From: Aphrocallistes beatrix
Lineage: Eukaryota; Porifera; Hexactinellida; Sceptrulophora; Aphrocallistidae
Reading direction: 5' to 3'
Length of the DNA: 64,000 nt
NCBI GenBank assembly: GCA_963281255.1
Contig: OY725490.1
Span: forward strand, 930,001-994,000
Shown here: positions 36,102 through 46,543 of the stretch, piece by piece
Position numbering within the stretch: the first letter of the stretch is position 1
How the letters are laid out: each line of letters opens with the position of its first letter
The notes under the pieces: generated by a model
What the model saw: the letters and a program-made list of their open reading frames with translations, nothing else
What the model was told of the DNA's origin: nothing
Database searches by the model: none
Translations under genes and position numbers: made by a program

Positions 36102-39100
36102 TCACTTCAAGTTGGCATACTGAGTAGGAGTTTGAGTGTTATCTTGTTCTAGTACAGAACTCATATGATCATGATCCTGAGGAGATTGTTGTTGAGTAGG
36201 AGAGCTGATGTTACCACTCATCTCATCTATCTCTATGTACTCGTAAGGATGAGATGGAGCTGGTTTAGATGGAGTGTTTGATTGTTCTACCTTTCTTGCC
36301 AAATATATAATGACAACTAATGATATTAGAATGATAATAACTGCAATAAACAGGAGAAGTCCAATGATAATAATTGCAATAAGTAGTGATGATGAGGCTA
36401 TCATTGTACTTGTATGTATAGCTAAAAGTGAGAAAATTTTAAGGAAATTGAAAAAGATTTATCCAAAACTGAATAAATTGAGTATATAATAATACCTGAA
36501 ATTGTTGCATTCTCACTAGTAGTGGCGAATGTTAGAACTGAAGTAGGACGTAGGGTAGTAGATGGGTATTTCGAATCAGGAGACGAAGATATAGTGGGAA
36601 GGAGAGTGATAGGAACTGCAGGTATTGCTAGAGGCATTATATTATACATAATTTTAGATAAAATAATCATCTAATATATACTAAGAGCATGGTCAGTAGA
36701 AATTTGAATCAGATACAGTCGACTCCGCTTAATAGGGTCACATCGGTCAGGGCATATTTTGACCCAATTAAGCGGAGAACCCTATTAACCGAAAATATTT
36801 TTGTATTAGCTTCTATGTATGAGAGCTATTCCGGTCCTGTCAAAAGTGACCCGATTAAGCGGCTGACCCGATTAAACAGTGACCCTATTAAGCGGAGTCG
36901 AATGTATCTTGATTTCAGATGTAGCAGTTAAAATTATATGTTATTGTCCATCCTGCTATCCTTTACCATGTGCGGTGCCCCTCCATAAAGAAATCAATGC
37001 TACAATCAGGTGTCAGTTACGATTTTGTAGTTTTGAGTAGAAATATTTAAAAGAACAAAAATTATTCCAAGTTTGCCATAGCAAGTTGGAATTTTATGGA
37101 ATAGGAATGTTTCTTCGCAAATTAGGGATTCTTACATGCCACAACAATGTTGTTCTTGAGATATTTCTAATATATTGAGTTTAGTAAATAATTTCTTCAT
37201 CATGAATTTGTGAGATCTCGCTCTTAGCCCCCTTTCCCTGAAAGAATTCCTGGCACCGCCATCTTCTTTAATACACCAGTTTTATTGCATCAAATCAAAA
37301 TCACAGCTTACTTGAACTAACGGAGCAACATATTTCTTCATTGGATAGCTGTCCACACTGTTCATTTATCCTCAAACAAGCTACTATGCTAGTCTCCACA
37401 TCTATACTACGTGTAAAGCTATGAGGAACTATAGATTGAGTGTAAGTATGTGCATTCGAAGAGAGGCGAGAGAAATTTGCAACATTATTAATAGTGGTGG
37501 TGATGGTATTTCCTTGAGAATGTGAGTAGTTATAGCGAAGAGAATACTGGATGAGAAGTGAAGTTGACTCAGTAGATAGACCCTAAATGAATTGTACATA
37601 ATTAAAGAGTTCAAATCGAAGTCTATACCATAATAGGGGCTACAAATAGATTCATCTTTGCAATAATAATAGTAATTGTTATGTAATCGTTAGTTAAAGG
37701 AATGTATAAAGTAGCAATGTCGTTAACAATATATTAATATTATGAGCTTTGCCCAACTCACCCAATTAAGCGTAAACATATTAGCTACATTGTTGAAATT
37801 GAGACATTGTAAATTTGGAAATGTATCAACTAAAGCATAACCTAAAGAAAACATAGAAACTTCATAAAAACAATGATTTCAATTTAGGATACTGTCGTAT
37901 CAAGCAAAGCTAGGAAATAATTTGAACTGACTCACTCCTAGGGTTGAGATAGGAAGTAGCTGCAGTCGAGTTCCCAGCACAGCTGCTAGCATGGACAGAG
38001 TATGCATAGACTGTATCGAGGAGTAGATCAGTGTTGTGAGAGTATGAGTTAGCAGGTGCTGATATGCTCTCTAATGCTGTTCCGTTCTGTAGAGACAAGT
38101 AATAGAGAGCTACAGTTCTGTCTGTAGGAGAGGGAGGAATCCAGTTCAGTGAGACTGTAGCAGAGCAAGTGCTAGGATCTATGTTGGAGCTGATAGACAG
38201 CACAGATGGTGCAGGAGGAGGAGCTAAAAAAATAAAACATTTTCAAACCATTATAGAAATGGAATGACACTTACTGATTTAGATACAGTGGAACCTGTAT
38301 AAAACGGCCACTCAAAGAACAGGACAAAATTGGCCATTATACACATATTCAGGTTCAATATTATGGAATTTCGAACGGGACTGTTTATTGGTGACCGCTA
38401 TAGACAGGTGAACGTTATATATAGTAGCCGTTATAGCAGGTTCGACTGTATTTATAATAGCACAGGGTCGTAGCGACTCGTCCGGTTTTACCTAACCACT
38501 ATTGACCAATTTAGTATCAAAAAATTACACTATGCGGTCGGATTAGTCCCAATCGGACAACTTCTTTTGACCAAATTCCCCAACCGGACCACTTCAAACC
38601 TGGTGCCTACGGCCTTGTAGGAGCGACACTCAAAATTACCAGCTTGACTATTCGGATATCCGAAAACAAGAGAAGAACTCAGACTAAAGTTAAGAAATTC
38701 TCCATGGCATCCAAATATAGTTGCAGAGTCAGAAGGCTGATAACTATGGATAATGAGTCTGATTCCTGGTCTGTTCGTGCTAACAGTCAATCCATCAAGG
38801 TTAGCACTGTAACGAGATAAATCTATATCACCCAGTACTGTATTCGCGTTAAGCTGACTAATACCAAAAGGAAATGAACTGTTGAATTTAACTTGAGCAT
38901 CAGTTGACCTGAACTGTACAGAAGATTCTACAAAACATACCATCTCAACTTCCTCTCCAATGCAGAGTGGAGAGTTAGGAGAGAATGAGATGCTACTACC
39001 TAGAGAAATAATAAGGAATTACATCAAAATATGCAAAAACTAAAATGTTTATTATTTAATTACCTTGTGAATGTATTTGTTTTGTGATAAACAGCAAAAC

Positions 39101-39133
39101 TATAGATAAAATGAATTGGATAGCTAGAACCAT
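36102..39133 (-). CDS. IgFN-F: Ig/FN3 receptor with YANLK tail
   Basis: Exons: 39064-39133 (signal peptide, MVLAIQFILSIVLLFITKQI), 38640-38999 (Ig-like, CIGEEVEMVC, IFGCHGEF), 37936-38223 (FN3 of the STDRTV/PTDRTV subtype, YYLSLQNGTALES), 37762-37841 (short exon), 37312-37582 (FN3-like, SLRYNYSHSQGN), 36496-36627 (Ser/Thr stalk) and 36102-36421 (membrane segment plus tail). Phases agree and give 506 residues with no break. The tail has HPYEYIEIDEMSGNISSP, Gln/Ser-rich sequence and a terminal TQYANLK. The last motif fits TxYxxL and also YxN, known docking forms for SHP-type and Grb2-type SH2 domains respectively; partner identity is inference. Type I single-pass surface protein. Confidence 0.8.
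36716..36904. repeat. Pogo-like MITE (CAGTCGACTCCGCTTAA)
   Basis: Starts CAGTCGACTCCGCTTAATAG and ends with the inverse (CTATTAAGCGGAGTCGAATG), flanked by TA at 36714-36715 and 36905-36906. Related copies: 43018, 49638 and 56848. It lies in the IgFN-F intron between stalk and FN3-like exons. Confidence 0.75.
38286..38450. repeat. Pogo-like MITE, second family
   Basis: CAGTGGAACCTGTATAAAAC at one end and ATAGCAGGTTCGACTG at the other, TA on both sides. The interior resembles the CAGT-ended non-autonomous elements at 36716 and 46884 in layout but not in sequence. It lies in the intron upstream of the IgFN-F FN3 exon. Confidence 0.55.
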
Positions 39134-40048
39134 TCTGGAGAATATCAAACCAACATTGAAGTTGAAAATAGGATGCCAGCACTTTTAAATACAAGCTAAG
39201 TTTATCAAGAATATAATATATAATTATTCTTTAAATGGCGCTAGACTTTTGCTAACTCATTTCCGGTTAAGCATCCCACCTACAGTTCAGATTTAGCCCC
39301 ATGCGACTTATTTATGTTCCCAACTGTTAAAGAAAAGCTCCGTGAGATAAAGTTTGATAGTCCGGACGACTGGCAATTGAAGAAGCCCTTACACCATACC
39401 ATGGCATAACTCTTTCGATAGTTGGTTTTATCGTATTAATCTTATGGATAATATTTTGAAAAGCAATGAAAATTTGAATTAGGTGTGTGTAATAGTTTTT
39501 CGTACGACAAAACTTTTGGACTGACCCTCGGACCCTTGTAAAAATCGGAATTTATAGAATTTCGTGAAAATATTGACAGAGCACATCAGCACATATATGA
39601 ATACATATTACATACATACGTCGTCCTTACAATATACGCATTTTCACATATGAACTACAATTGGAACTCAAACTTAGCTTAACTATATACAGTACAAGTA
39701 TTATATTGGACTAATCGCTGTAATCGATACACATCGATCATATATCACCAAGGGAACAAATTAAGAGGAACATTTTATTCAAAGTATTTTGATTAATTAA
39801 CATGTGATAACTACTGAAATTGATACAGAGTATACTGCTAGGAAGATAAAGCACATGATATTCATAAACGGAGAAATTCATGCATTTGGATGAAATAGAA
39901 GAATAAAAATGGTATCATATCGGTAGTACAGCTCCAAAAAAAATAACAATATTGCCAAAAGCAGAAAACATAGTGTTATTTATATAATATATTGATATTA
40001 TGCCATTACTACACATACATAACACAGTTTCTTGAGTTAATTTGAGGA
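39134..40048. other. Spacer upstream of IgFN-F
   Basis: Promoter region of IgFN-F followed by a mariner transposase remnant (39258-39420). No other gene recognised. Confidence 0.45.
39258..39420 (+). pseudogene. Mariner transposase fragment
   Basis: One frame reads HPTYSSDLAPCDLFMFP, followed by a KEKLR motif. This matches the well-known mariner transposase C-terminal signature HPPYSPDLAPxDxxLF, which includes the third catalytic acidic residue. Upstream catalytic parts are absent and the frame soon breaks. The downstream TTTTGGACTGACCCTCG resembles the end of mariner elements. Confidence 0.75.
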
Positions 40049-40168
40049 GATACCTATTAATAGGGATGTTGCTAGGAGGAGTATTCCATGATAGAGATAT
40101 GTCAGCTGAGCAAGTAGTTGTGTTGAAGTTACATACAGAGCTCTGTAGACTGGGAGCAGAAAGAGGAG
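40049..40168 (-). pseudogene. Truncated FN3 exon below IgFN-G
   Basis: First about 40 codons of an FN3 domain (CSADISLSWNTPPSNIPINR) with acceptor at 40168. Flanking sequence matches 24745-24800 and 19016-19080. It has no link to a downstream exon and appears to be non-functional. Confidence 0.65.
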
Positions 40169-40829
40169 CTAGGGAATATAGGATGCGAACTGTCAGTTTA
40201 TAAAATTTGATTTATAGTAATAAAATGTCAAAATACATTAACTCATAGCCTACAATATAGACAGCTATGCAACCCACCGAATACAAGGCCAAAATAGAAG
40301 ACCAGTTTTAACACAGTCAAAATTTAATTAAACTGAGAAATCAAAAGCCGCATACGATAGACCTTTGAAATGTATTATTACCATATACAAATATTATATC
40401 AGAGGATCCAATTCAGGTGTCAAAAATTCGATTTGTCATCATGTTATTGCGTAGGCTCTTTTTAGAGCGGAAAATGCTATTGTTCTACCTCATTTAAAAC
40501 ATCGCTATCTGCATTTTTAACGCTTGATTTTTTTATAGAACAACAATCGAAAGTCCTTAATCCAAAAAATTTTGAAAATGTTCAAAAAATTCAAGCTGAT
40601 TTGCTACATAGATAATATACATTTTATTAAACCAATGAATTAGATGATGATCTTTATAATGCTGAACTAAGATAATACACTAAGAAAAATATTCAATTTT
40701 AATTTGAAAATAATACAATCCTCGACGTGAATATTACTACAATGATGGAAAGATATAGAAACCTAAACATACACTAAAATAGCTTATTAAAATCAATTAA
40801 TATATATGTTCTATATCAGTCATATACCA

Positions 40830-43276
40830 TCACTTCAAGTTAGCATAGAAAGCAGTAGGTTTAGTGCTATCTTGCTTTTGCACAGAACTCATAGGAACAT
40901 AATCCTGAGGAGATTGTTGTTGAGTAGGAGTGCTGATGTTACCACCAATCTTATCTAGATCTATGTACTCGTAAGGATGAGATGGAGCTGGTTTAACAGT
41001 TAATGCTGAGTTCAAATGTTCTACCTTTCTTGTCAAATATATAATGACAACTAACAATATTACAATGATAATAACTGCAATAAACAAGAGAAGTCCAATT
41101 ATAACAATTGCGATAAGTAGTGGTGATGAGGAGATCATTGTAGGTATAGCTAAAAGTGAGAAGAAATGTAAAAAGGTTGACCTGAAACAAATAATATTGA
41201 GTTTATAACTTACCTGATATCGCTACATTCCCAGTGGTGGTAAATGTTATAACTGAAGTAGGACGTAGGGTAGTAGATGAAGAATTCGAAACAGTAGAAA
41301 ATATTGTAGGAGGGAGAACGGTAGGAACTGGAGGTGTAGTTACTAGAGGCATTGTATCATATAAGATTTAATTAAAAGAGTAAATAATATACAAAAACCT
41401 CACTTGAACTAACGGAGCAGCATATTTCTGTATTGGATGGTTGTCCACACTGTTCATTGATCCTCAAACAAGCTACTATGCTAGTCTCCACATCTGCTGC
41501 ACATATGAAGCTATGAGGAGCTATAGACTGAGTGTAAGTTTGTGCATTCGAAGAGAGGAGAGAGAAATTTGCAATATTATTAATAGTATTGATGCGAATA
41601 TTTCCTTGAGAATGTGAGTAGTTATAGCGGAGAGAATACTGGATGAGAAGTGGAGTGGATTCAGCGGATAAACCCTGAATGAATTGTAGATTAATTAAGG
41701 AGTTCCAATCGAAGTGCACCCATAGTTTAAAATAATTAAGAATTTCAGATCAATACATAAGTCTCAATATAATGCAGTTATCTTGTTACCAATACATTAA
41801 TGCAGCCCCGAACCCTGTGGACCGCCTGATGTCTTCCGTGGACCACTAAGGGGTCCAGAGAGCTTACGTTGGGAACCACTGCATTAAAGCTTTGAGCTTT
41901 TTGCATAACTCACCCAATTTAGTGTAAACATGTCAGTGACATTATTGAGGCCGAGACAGGCTGAATTTGGGGATGTATCAACGAGAGAATAACCTAAAAA
42001 AGGGTTTTTTAAATCAATAATATATGAATTTATCTATAATTTGAACTGACTCACTCCTAGGGTTGAGATAGGAAGTGGTTGCAGTAGAGTTTCCAGCACA
42101 GCTGCTAGCATGGACAGAGTATGCATAGACTGTACCGAGGAGTAGATCAGTGTTGTGAGAGTATGAGTTAGCAGGTGCTGATATGCTCTCTAGTGCTGTT
42201 CCGTTCTGTAGAGACAAGTAATAGAGATCTACAGTTCTGTCTGTGGAAGAGGGAGGAATCCAGTTCAGTGAGACTGTAGCAGAGCAAGTGCTAGGATCTA
42301 TGTTGGATGAGATGGACAGCATAGATGGTGGAGAAGGAGGAGCTGTGGAAATAAAGCATTTTAAACTTTTTAGAAAGGGAGTGTCATTCAATGACCTAGA
42401 CATTTTTAAAATGCATTATTCAAAATCAAACCATCTCTTTGACACTCAAGATTAAGTTTTACATTTGGTCTCACTGATGAAAATGTGTTATAAGGTATTT
42501 ATATACTACACATTAATAGCACTAGTAAATAACAACAAACCTGCTGATACTAATAGAGTTGTTTCTCTAGTAATATCAGTAGGATCAGTATTACCGCTAA
42601 GATAGTAAATAGCAGCACACCCAAGACGTATACCAGCATCAGAAGCTGTGTAAGAAGAGAGAGTTATGCTTCCATGTATGACCTTATCATTACTGAAACT
42701 GTTATTAGCAAAAGCAGTCAGTCTAGTCAGATCCACACCTCCATATTCTTGTGTAAGAGTATTGACAGAAGAATCTGAAATGGAAAGATCAGAACTGCCG
42801 ACTATAAATCTAATGAAATTAGTTCGGAAATTGTTGTTTGGATCTGGAACAGAGAGGCTGCACTCTACAGTGATCTGCTCTCCTACACAGGCGTGAGATG
42901 GAATCTGAGTCACTGTACCTGTGAAGTGAGCATATTTAATGATAATCTAGGAATCTCCAGCTTCAAGACTATCAAATTAGTCATTAGAATGTGTTCTTAT
43001 GTTTCAAAATGAATAGCTACAGGTGACTCCGCTTAATCGGGACACTTTGGTCCAGATTAACCGATGAAATTTAGTATTATCTTCTATGTATCGGAAGAAC
43101 CATTTCATTCCTGGAGACTTGTCCCAATTAAGCGGTTGTCCCAATTAACCGGTGTCCTTCTTAGGCGCAGTTGACTGTATAAGTTTTTTAAATGCTTAAA
43201 TTTGAATATCTAGATACTTACAGTTAATATTTTCTATTAGAATTATCCAAAACATGAAGAGGCTCCATAGAATCAT
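40830..43276 (-). CDS. IgFN-G: Ig/FN3 receptor with YANLK tail
   Basis: Exons: 43222-43276 (signal peptide, MILWSLFMFWIILIENIN), 42541-42918 (Ig-like, HACVGEQITVEC, IRLGC), 42055-42342 (FN3, SSTDRTVDLYYLSLQNG), 41914-41993 (short exon), 41404-41674 (FN3-like), 41214-41342 (Ser/Thr stalk) and 40830-41149 (membrane segment plus tail). Phases agree; 506 residues, no break. The tail contains HPYEYIDLDKIGGNISTP and ends FYANLK. The back half is close to IgFN-F, but the Ig and signal exons are of the IgFN-C type, so the gene is a mosaic of two lineages. A pogo-like MITE sits in the first intron where IgFN-C has an empty site. Confidence 0.82.
41803..41881. repeat. Small hAT-like MITE
   Basis: Ends CAGCCCCGAACC and GTTGGGAACCACTG, the latter the familiar CAGTGGTTCCCAAC hAT end in inverse. 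Flanked by CATTAATG (41795-41802) and CATTAAAG (41882-41889), an 8-bp duplication with one mismatch. Intronic in IgFN-G. Confidence 0.7.
43018..43178. repeat. Pogo-like MITE with an empty-site counterpart
   Basis: CAGGTGACTCCGCTTAATCG at one end and GCGCAGTTGACTG at the other, TA at both borders. In IgFN-C the same intron position (about 23060-23080) lacks it, while flanks match on both sides. The insertion therefore post-dates the C/G duplication of this segment. Confidence 0.75.
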
Positions 43277-43869
43277 CTCAAGGCTAACAGAATCAGATTA
43301 ACTTGCTTTGTATAGTAATACAATATCTCTACCAAAACTTTACTATTTTAGTCTCAATTTTAATCTCAGTATTTTTATGCCATGAGTGTGTGTATAATAC
43401 TAATCTAATAATAATCTGAGATATTCAGTATCACATTTTCAAGTGAGTGCCACACCAACACAAAGTGCTAGAAACCTAAACCAGCTGTAATAATCGAAAT
43501 CACTCTGACTTTCAGAATCGAGAAAAAATGAACAAGAATTTAACACGTTTAAGTTGTAACAGCTCTGTTCTGAATTTCACTAAAACTATCATTGAACGTA
43601 ACCCTAGAGTATAGATTGGAGTATGGATATGTTTAGTGCCTACTTCCATTACTGTATCAGATAACTTAGGTATATATTTCACTACGTGCAACTATACAAT
43701 TATGCCATATTTGGGATTTTGATCATCTGCTTGATGGATTATTTCCTACAAGAGCTAACCATATGTAATATTAGACGATAAAGAGATTGTTGGTAGAAAC
43801 TAGACTCATTAAATATGTTTTATATATGGCTGAATGAGGGGATATATTATAGACTAAATAATAAGCATT
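43277..43869. other. Upstream region of IgFN-G
   Basis: About 400 bases are similar to 23172-23700 upstream of IgFN-C, so the putative promoter was duplicated with the gene. No exon recognised. Confidence 0.45.
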
Positions 43870-45105
43870 TTTGGATAACCTATTTCAATTCCCTCCTCAA
43901 GGGGGTGCTCTGTGGCATTATGAGGAGAATGGGCATTTTGGTTAACCTTTTTCATTTCCACCTTCCCAAGGGGGTGCCCTGTGGCATTATGAGGAGAATG
44001 GGCATTTTGGATAACATTTTTCAATTCCCCCCACACCAAGGGGGTGCTCTGTGGCATTATGAGGAGAATGGGCATTTTGGTTAACCTTTTTCATTTCCAC
44101 CTTCCCAAGGGGGTGCCCTGTGGCATTATGAGGAGAATGGGCATTTTGGTTAACCTTTTTCATTTCCACCTTCCCAAGGGGGTGCCCTGTGGCATTATGA
44201 GGAGAATTGTCATTTTGGTTAACCTTTTTCATTTCCCCCCACACCAAGGGGGTGCTCTGTGGCATTATGAGGAGAATGGGCATTTTGGTTAACCTTTTTC
44301 AATTCCACCCTCCCAAGGGGAGTGCTCTGTGGCATTATGAGGAGAATGGGCATTTTGGATAGCCGTTTTCATTTCCCCCCACACCAAGGGGGTGCTCTGT
44401 GGCATTATGTGGAGAATGGGCATTTTGGTTAACCTTTTTCAATTCCACCCTCCCAAGGGGGGTGCTCTGTGGCATTATGTGGAGAATGGGCATTTGGATA
44501 GCCGTTTTCATATCCCCCCACATCAAGGGGGTGCTTTGTGGCATTATGTGGAGAATGGGCATTTTGGATAGCTTTTTTCAATTCCCCCCACACCAAGGGG
44601 GTGCTCTGTGGCATTATGAGGAGAATGGGCATTTTGGTTAACCTTTTTCAATTCCACCTTCCCAAGGGGGTGCTTTGTGGCATTATGTGGACAATGGGCA
44701 TTTTGGATAGCCGTTTTCATTTCCCCCCACACCATGCATGTGCTCTGTGGCATTATGAGGAGAACGGGCATTTTGGTTAACCTTTTTCAATTCCACCCCC
44801 TCCAAGGCGGTGCTTTGTGGCATTATGTGGAGAATGGGAATTTTTGATTGCCGTTTTCATTTCCCCCCACACCAAGGGGTTTCTATGTGGCATTATGAGG
44901 AGAATGGGCATTTTAGTTTACTTTTTCAATTTCCCCCACCAAGGGGTGCACTCCTTGGCATAATGAAGACAATTGGGTTTTTGTATAACCTTTTACAATT
45001 CCCCCCACACCAAAGTTGCGCTCTGTGGCATTATGACGAGAATGGGCATTTTGGATACCCTTTTTCAATTCCCCCCACATCAAGGGAGTGCTCTGTGACA
45101 TTATT
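43870..45105. repeat. 69-70 bp minisatellite, about 17 copies
   Basis: Consensus modules: AAGGGGGTGCTCTGTGGCAT, TATGAGGAGAATGGGCATTT, TGGTTAACCTTTTTCA, TTCCCCCCACACC. The GGCATT landmark recurs at 43914, 43983, 44053, 44122, 44191, 44261, 44331, 44401 and 44471, then onward. Divergence rises at the right end. The 69-bp period leaves frames open on both strands, which explains several spurious frames here. It lies between IgFN-G and IgFN-H. Confidence 0.9.
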
Positions 45106-45404
45106 CTGGAAACTATTATCGACGGCTATTACTCTGTATAATTACGTGTGGTGCTCACCTTTTAGCTTCCCCTTTTATCTTTGTTAATCCTTGTTTCTCA
45201 TTGTCTCTAGTCTCAGTGATGTATATCTGTTCTGTTTTTTTTAATTCTCTGAATTCATTTGTCACGCTTTTTAATGCTTGTCACTTATTGTTGCGGCATT
45301 ATTAATTTTGACTCTATCGCTTGTTGTGTCACATTTTATTGAGATTTGTTCCCACGCTCCTTTGTTATCCAGTCTATTTGTTTCTTTGGAACGCTGAAAA
45401 TTTG

Positions 45405-45755
45405 TTGATTTGTTTGGGATTCGAACCCGCGTCACTTTGCTATCGACTCAGTGCGGTAATCACTCGGCCATGAAGTCCCACGTCTTTAAAATGTTCTAAA
45501 ATTATATTTATGTTTGTTACTATGGAACACTGAAAAATTGTTGACTAGCTTGGGATTCGAACCTGCGTCACTTTGTTATCAACTCAGTGCGCTAACCACT
45601 CGGCCATGAAGTCCCACGTCTTTAAAATGTTCTAAAGTTATATTTATGTTTGTTACTATGGAATACTGAAAAAATTGTTGACTAGCTTGGGATTCGAACC
45701 TGCGTCACTTTGATATAGACTCAGTGCGCTAACCACTCGGCCACGAAGTCCCACG
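45405..45755 (-). repeat. Three tandem tRNA-like units, about 135 bp period
   Basis: On the minus strand each unit reads TGGGACTTC, ATGGCCGAGTG(A/G)TTA, then GTTCGAATCCCAA, with A-box-like and B-box-like sequence in tRNA order. Copies lie at about 45415-45483, 45550-45617 and 45685-45752. The anticodon arm is poor and the 3' acceptor does not pair with the 5' end, so these look like tRNA-derived (SINE) heads and not functional tRNA genes. Confidence 0.65.
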
Positions 45756-46543
45756 TCTTTAGAATGTTTAAAAATTATATTTATGTTTGTATTTTCAATT
45801 CTTCGATATTTGTGTCAAATTTGTTTGTGATATATGTATTTGTATATGATGTGAAATTTTTTAATATGATCTAAAGTGTGTTAATTTCTCTTTCTACTTC
45901 AAGGTATGTTTTGTTTCACTTTTACCACAGTTTGAGTTTCCTATTATTCTCTTCTGTAAACGCATTATTTACTGTCCAATTCCAAAAATTACTCCGTACA
46001 ATAATTTTAGCGAATCAGGCTCGTAAGATCTTTAGGAGGCACAGGTATGTGATCACACAGTTACAATAGTACAAGGAACTTATAATTAGCTTCCAAATAA
46101 TTTCAATAATTGTGCGTATGTGAATTCCACAATTATTTTAGGGACTACTCATTCTAGTTTATAAGAGTAACTTCCAAAGAGAATGCCAGCAGGTAGAGTA
46201 TAACTAAAACAGAACACTGATTACACACGACTACTGCACTATATAAATCCCGGCAATGACCTGTGGTCCATTCTATTTATAGTATGGATCCCGACTAATC
46301 TCTGCAATCAATACACATTGATCATATACTTGTATAATCAATGAACAAACTACGAGAAACTTTGTATTCAAAACATTTTAATGAAATAACTAAGAGTACA
46401 GAAATACGTAGATACAGAGTATCATGTGTTGAGTGTAGATATATTCATTAATATAAATTCATAAAATAAGTAATTGTTATTGATATTATATATTGATATT
46501 ATTAAGCTATTACTAAACATAATTTACTTTTCCGAGTAAAATT
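45756..46543. other. Spacer downstream of IgFN-H
   Basis: No recognised gene or repeat beyond AT-rich sequence. CGACTAATCTCTGCAATC at about 46290 resembles about 39715 (ACTAATCGCTGTAATCG) with the following ACACATTGATCATATA, so this flank is shared with the region between IgFN-F and IgFN-G. Confidence 0.4.

Noticed and set aside
36102..41149. ITAM in the YANLK-type tails
   Set aside because: The YEYI and YANL motifs are about 40-45 residues apart, far beyond the 6-8 residue spacing of an ITAM; they are better treated as separate single-tyrosine docking sites.
43815..45187. Many short reading frames on both strands in the 69-70 bp array
   Set aside because: They follow from the repeat period being divisible by three and lacking stops; the products are the same peptide unit (CGIMRRMGILVN or the reverse) with no known fold.
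45405..45755. Functional tRNA genes
   Set aside because: A and B boxes are present, but the acceptor stem and anticodon arm do not pair properly in the units I folded by eye.
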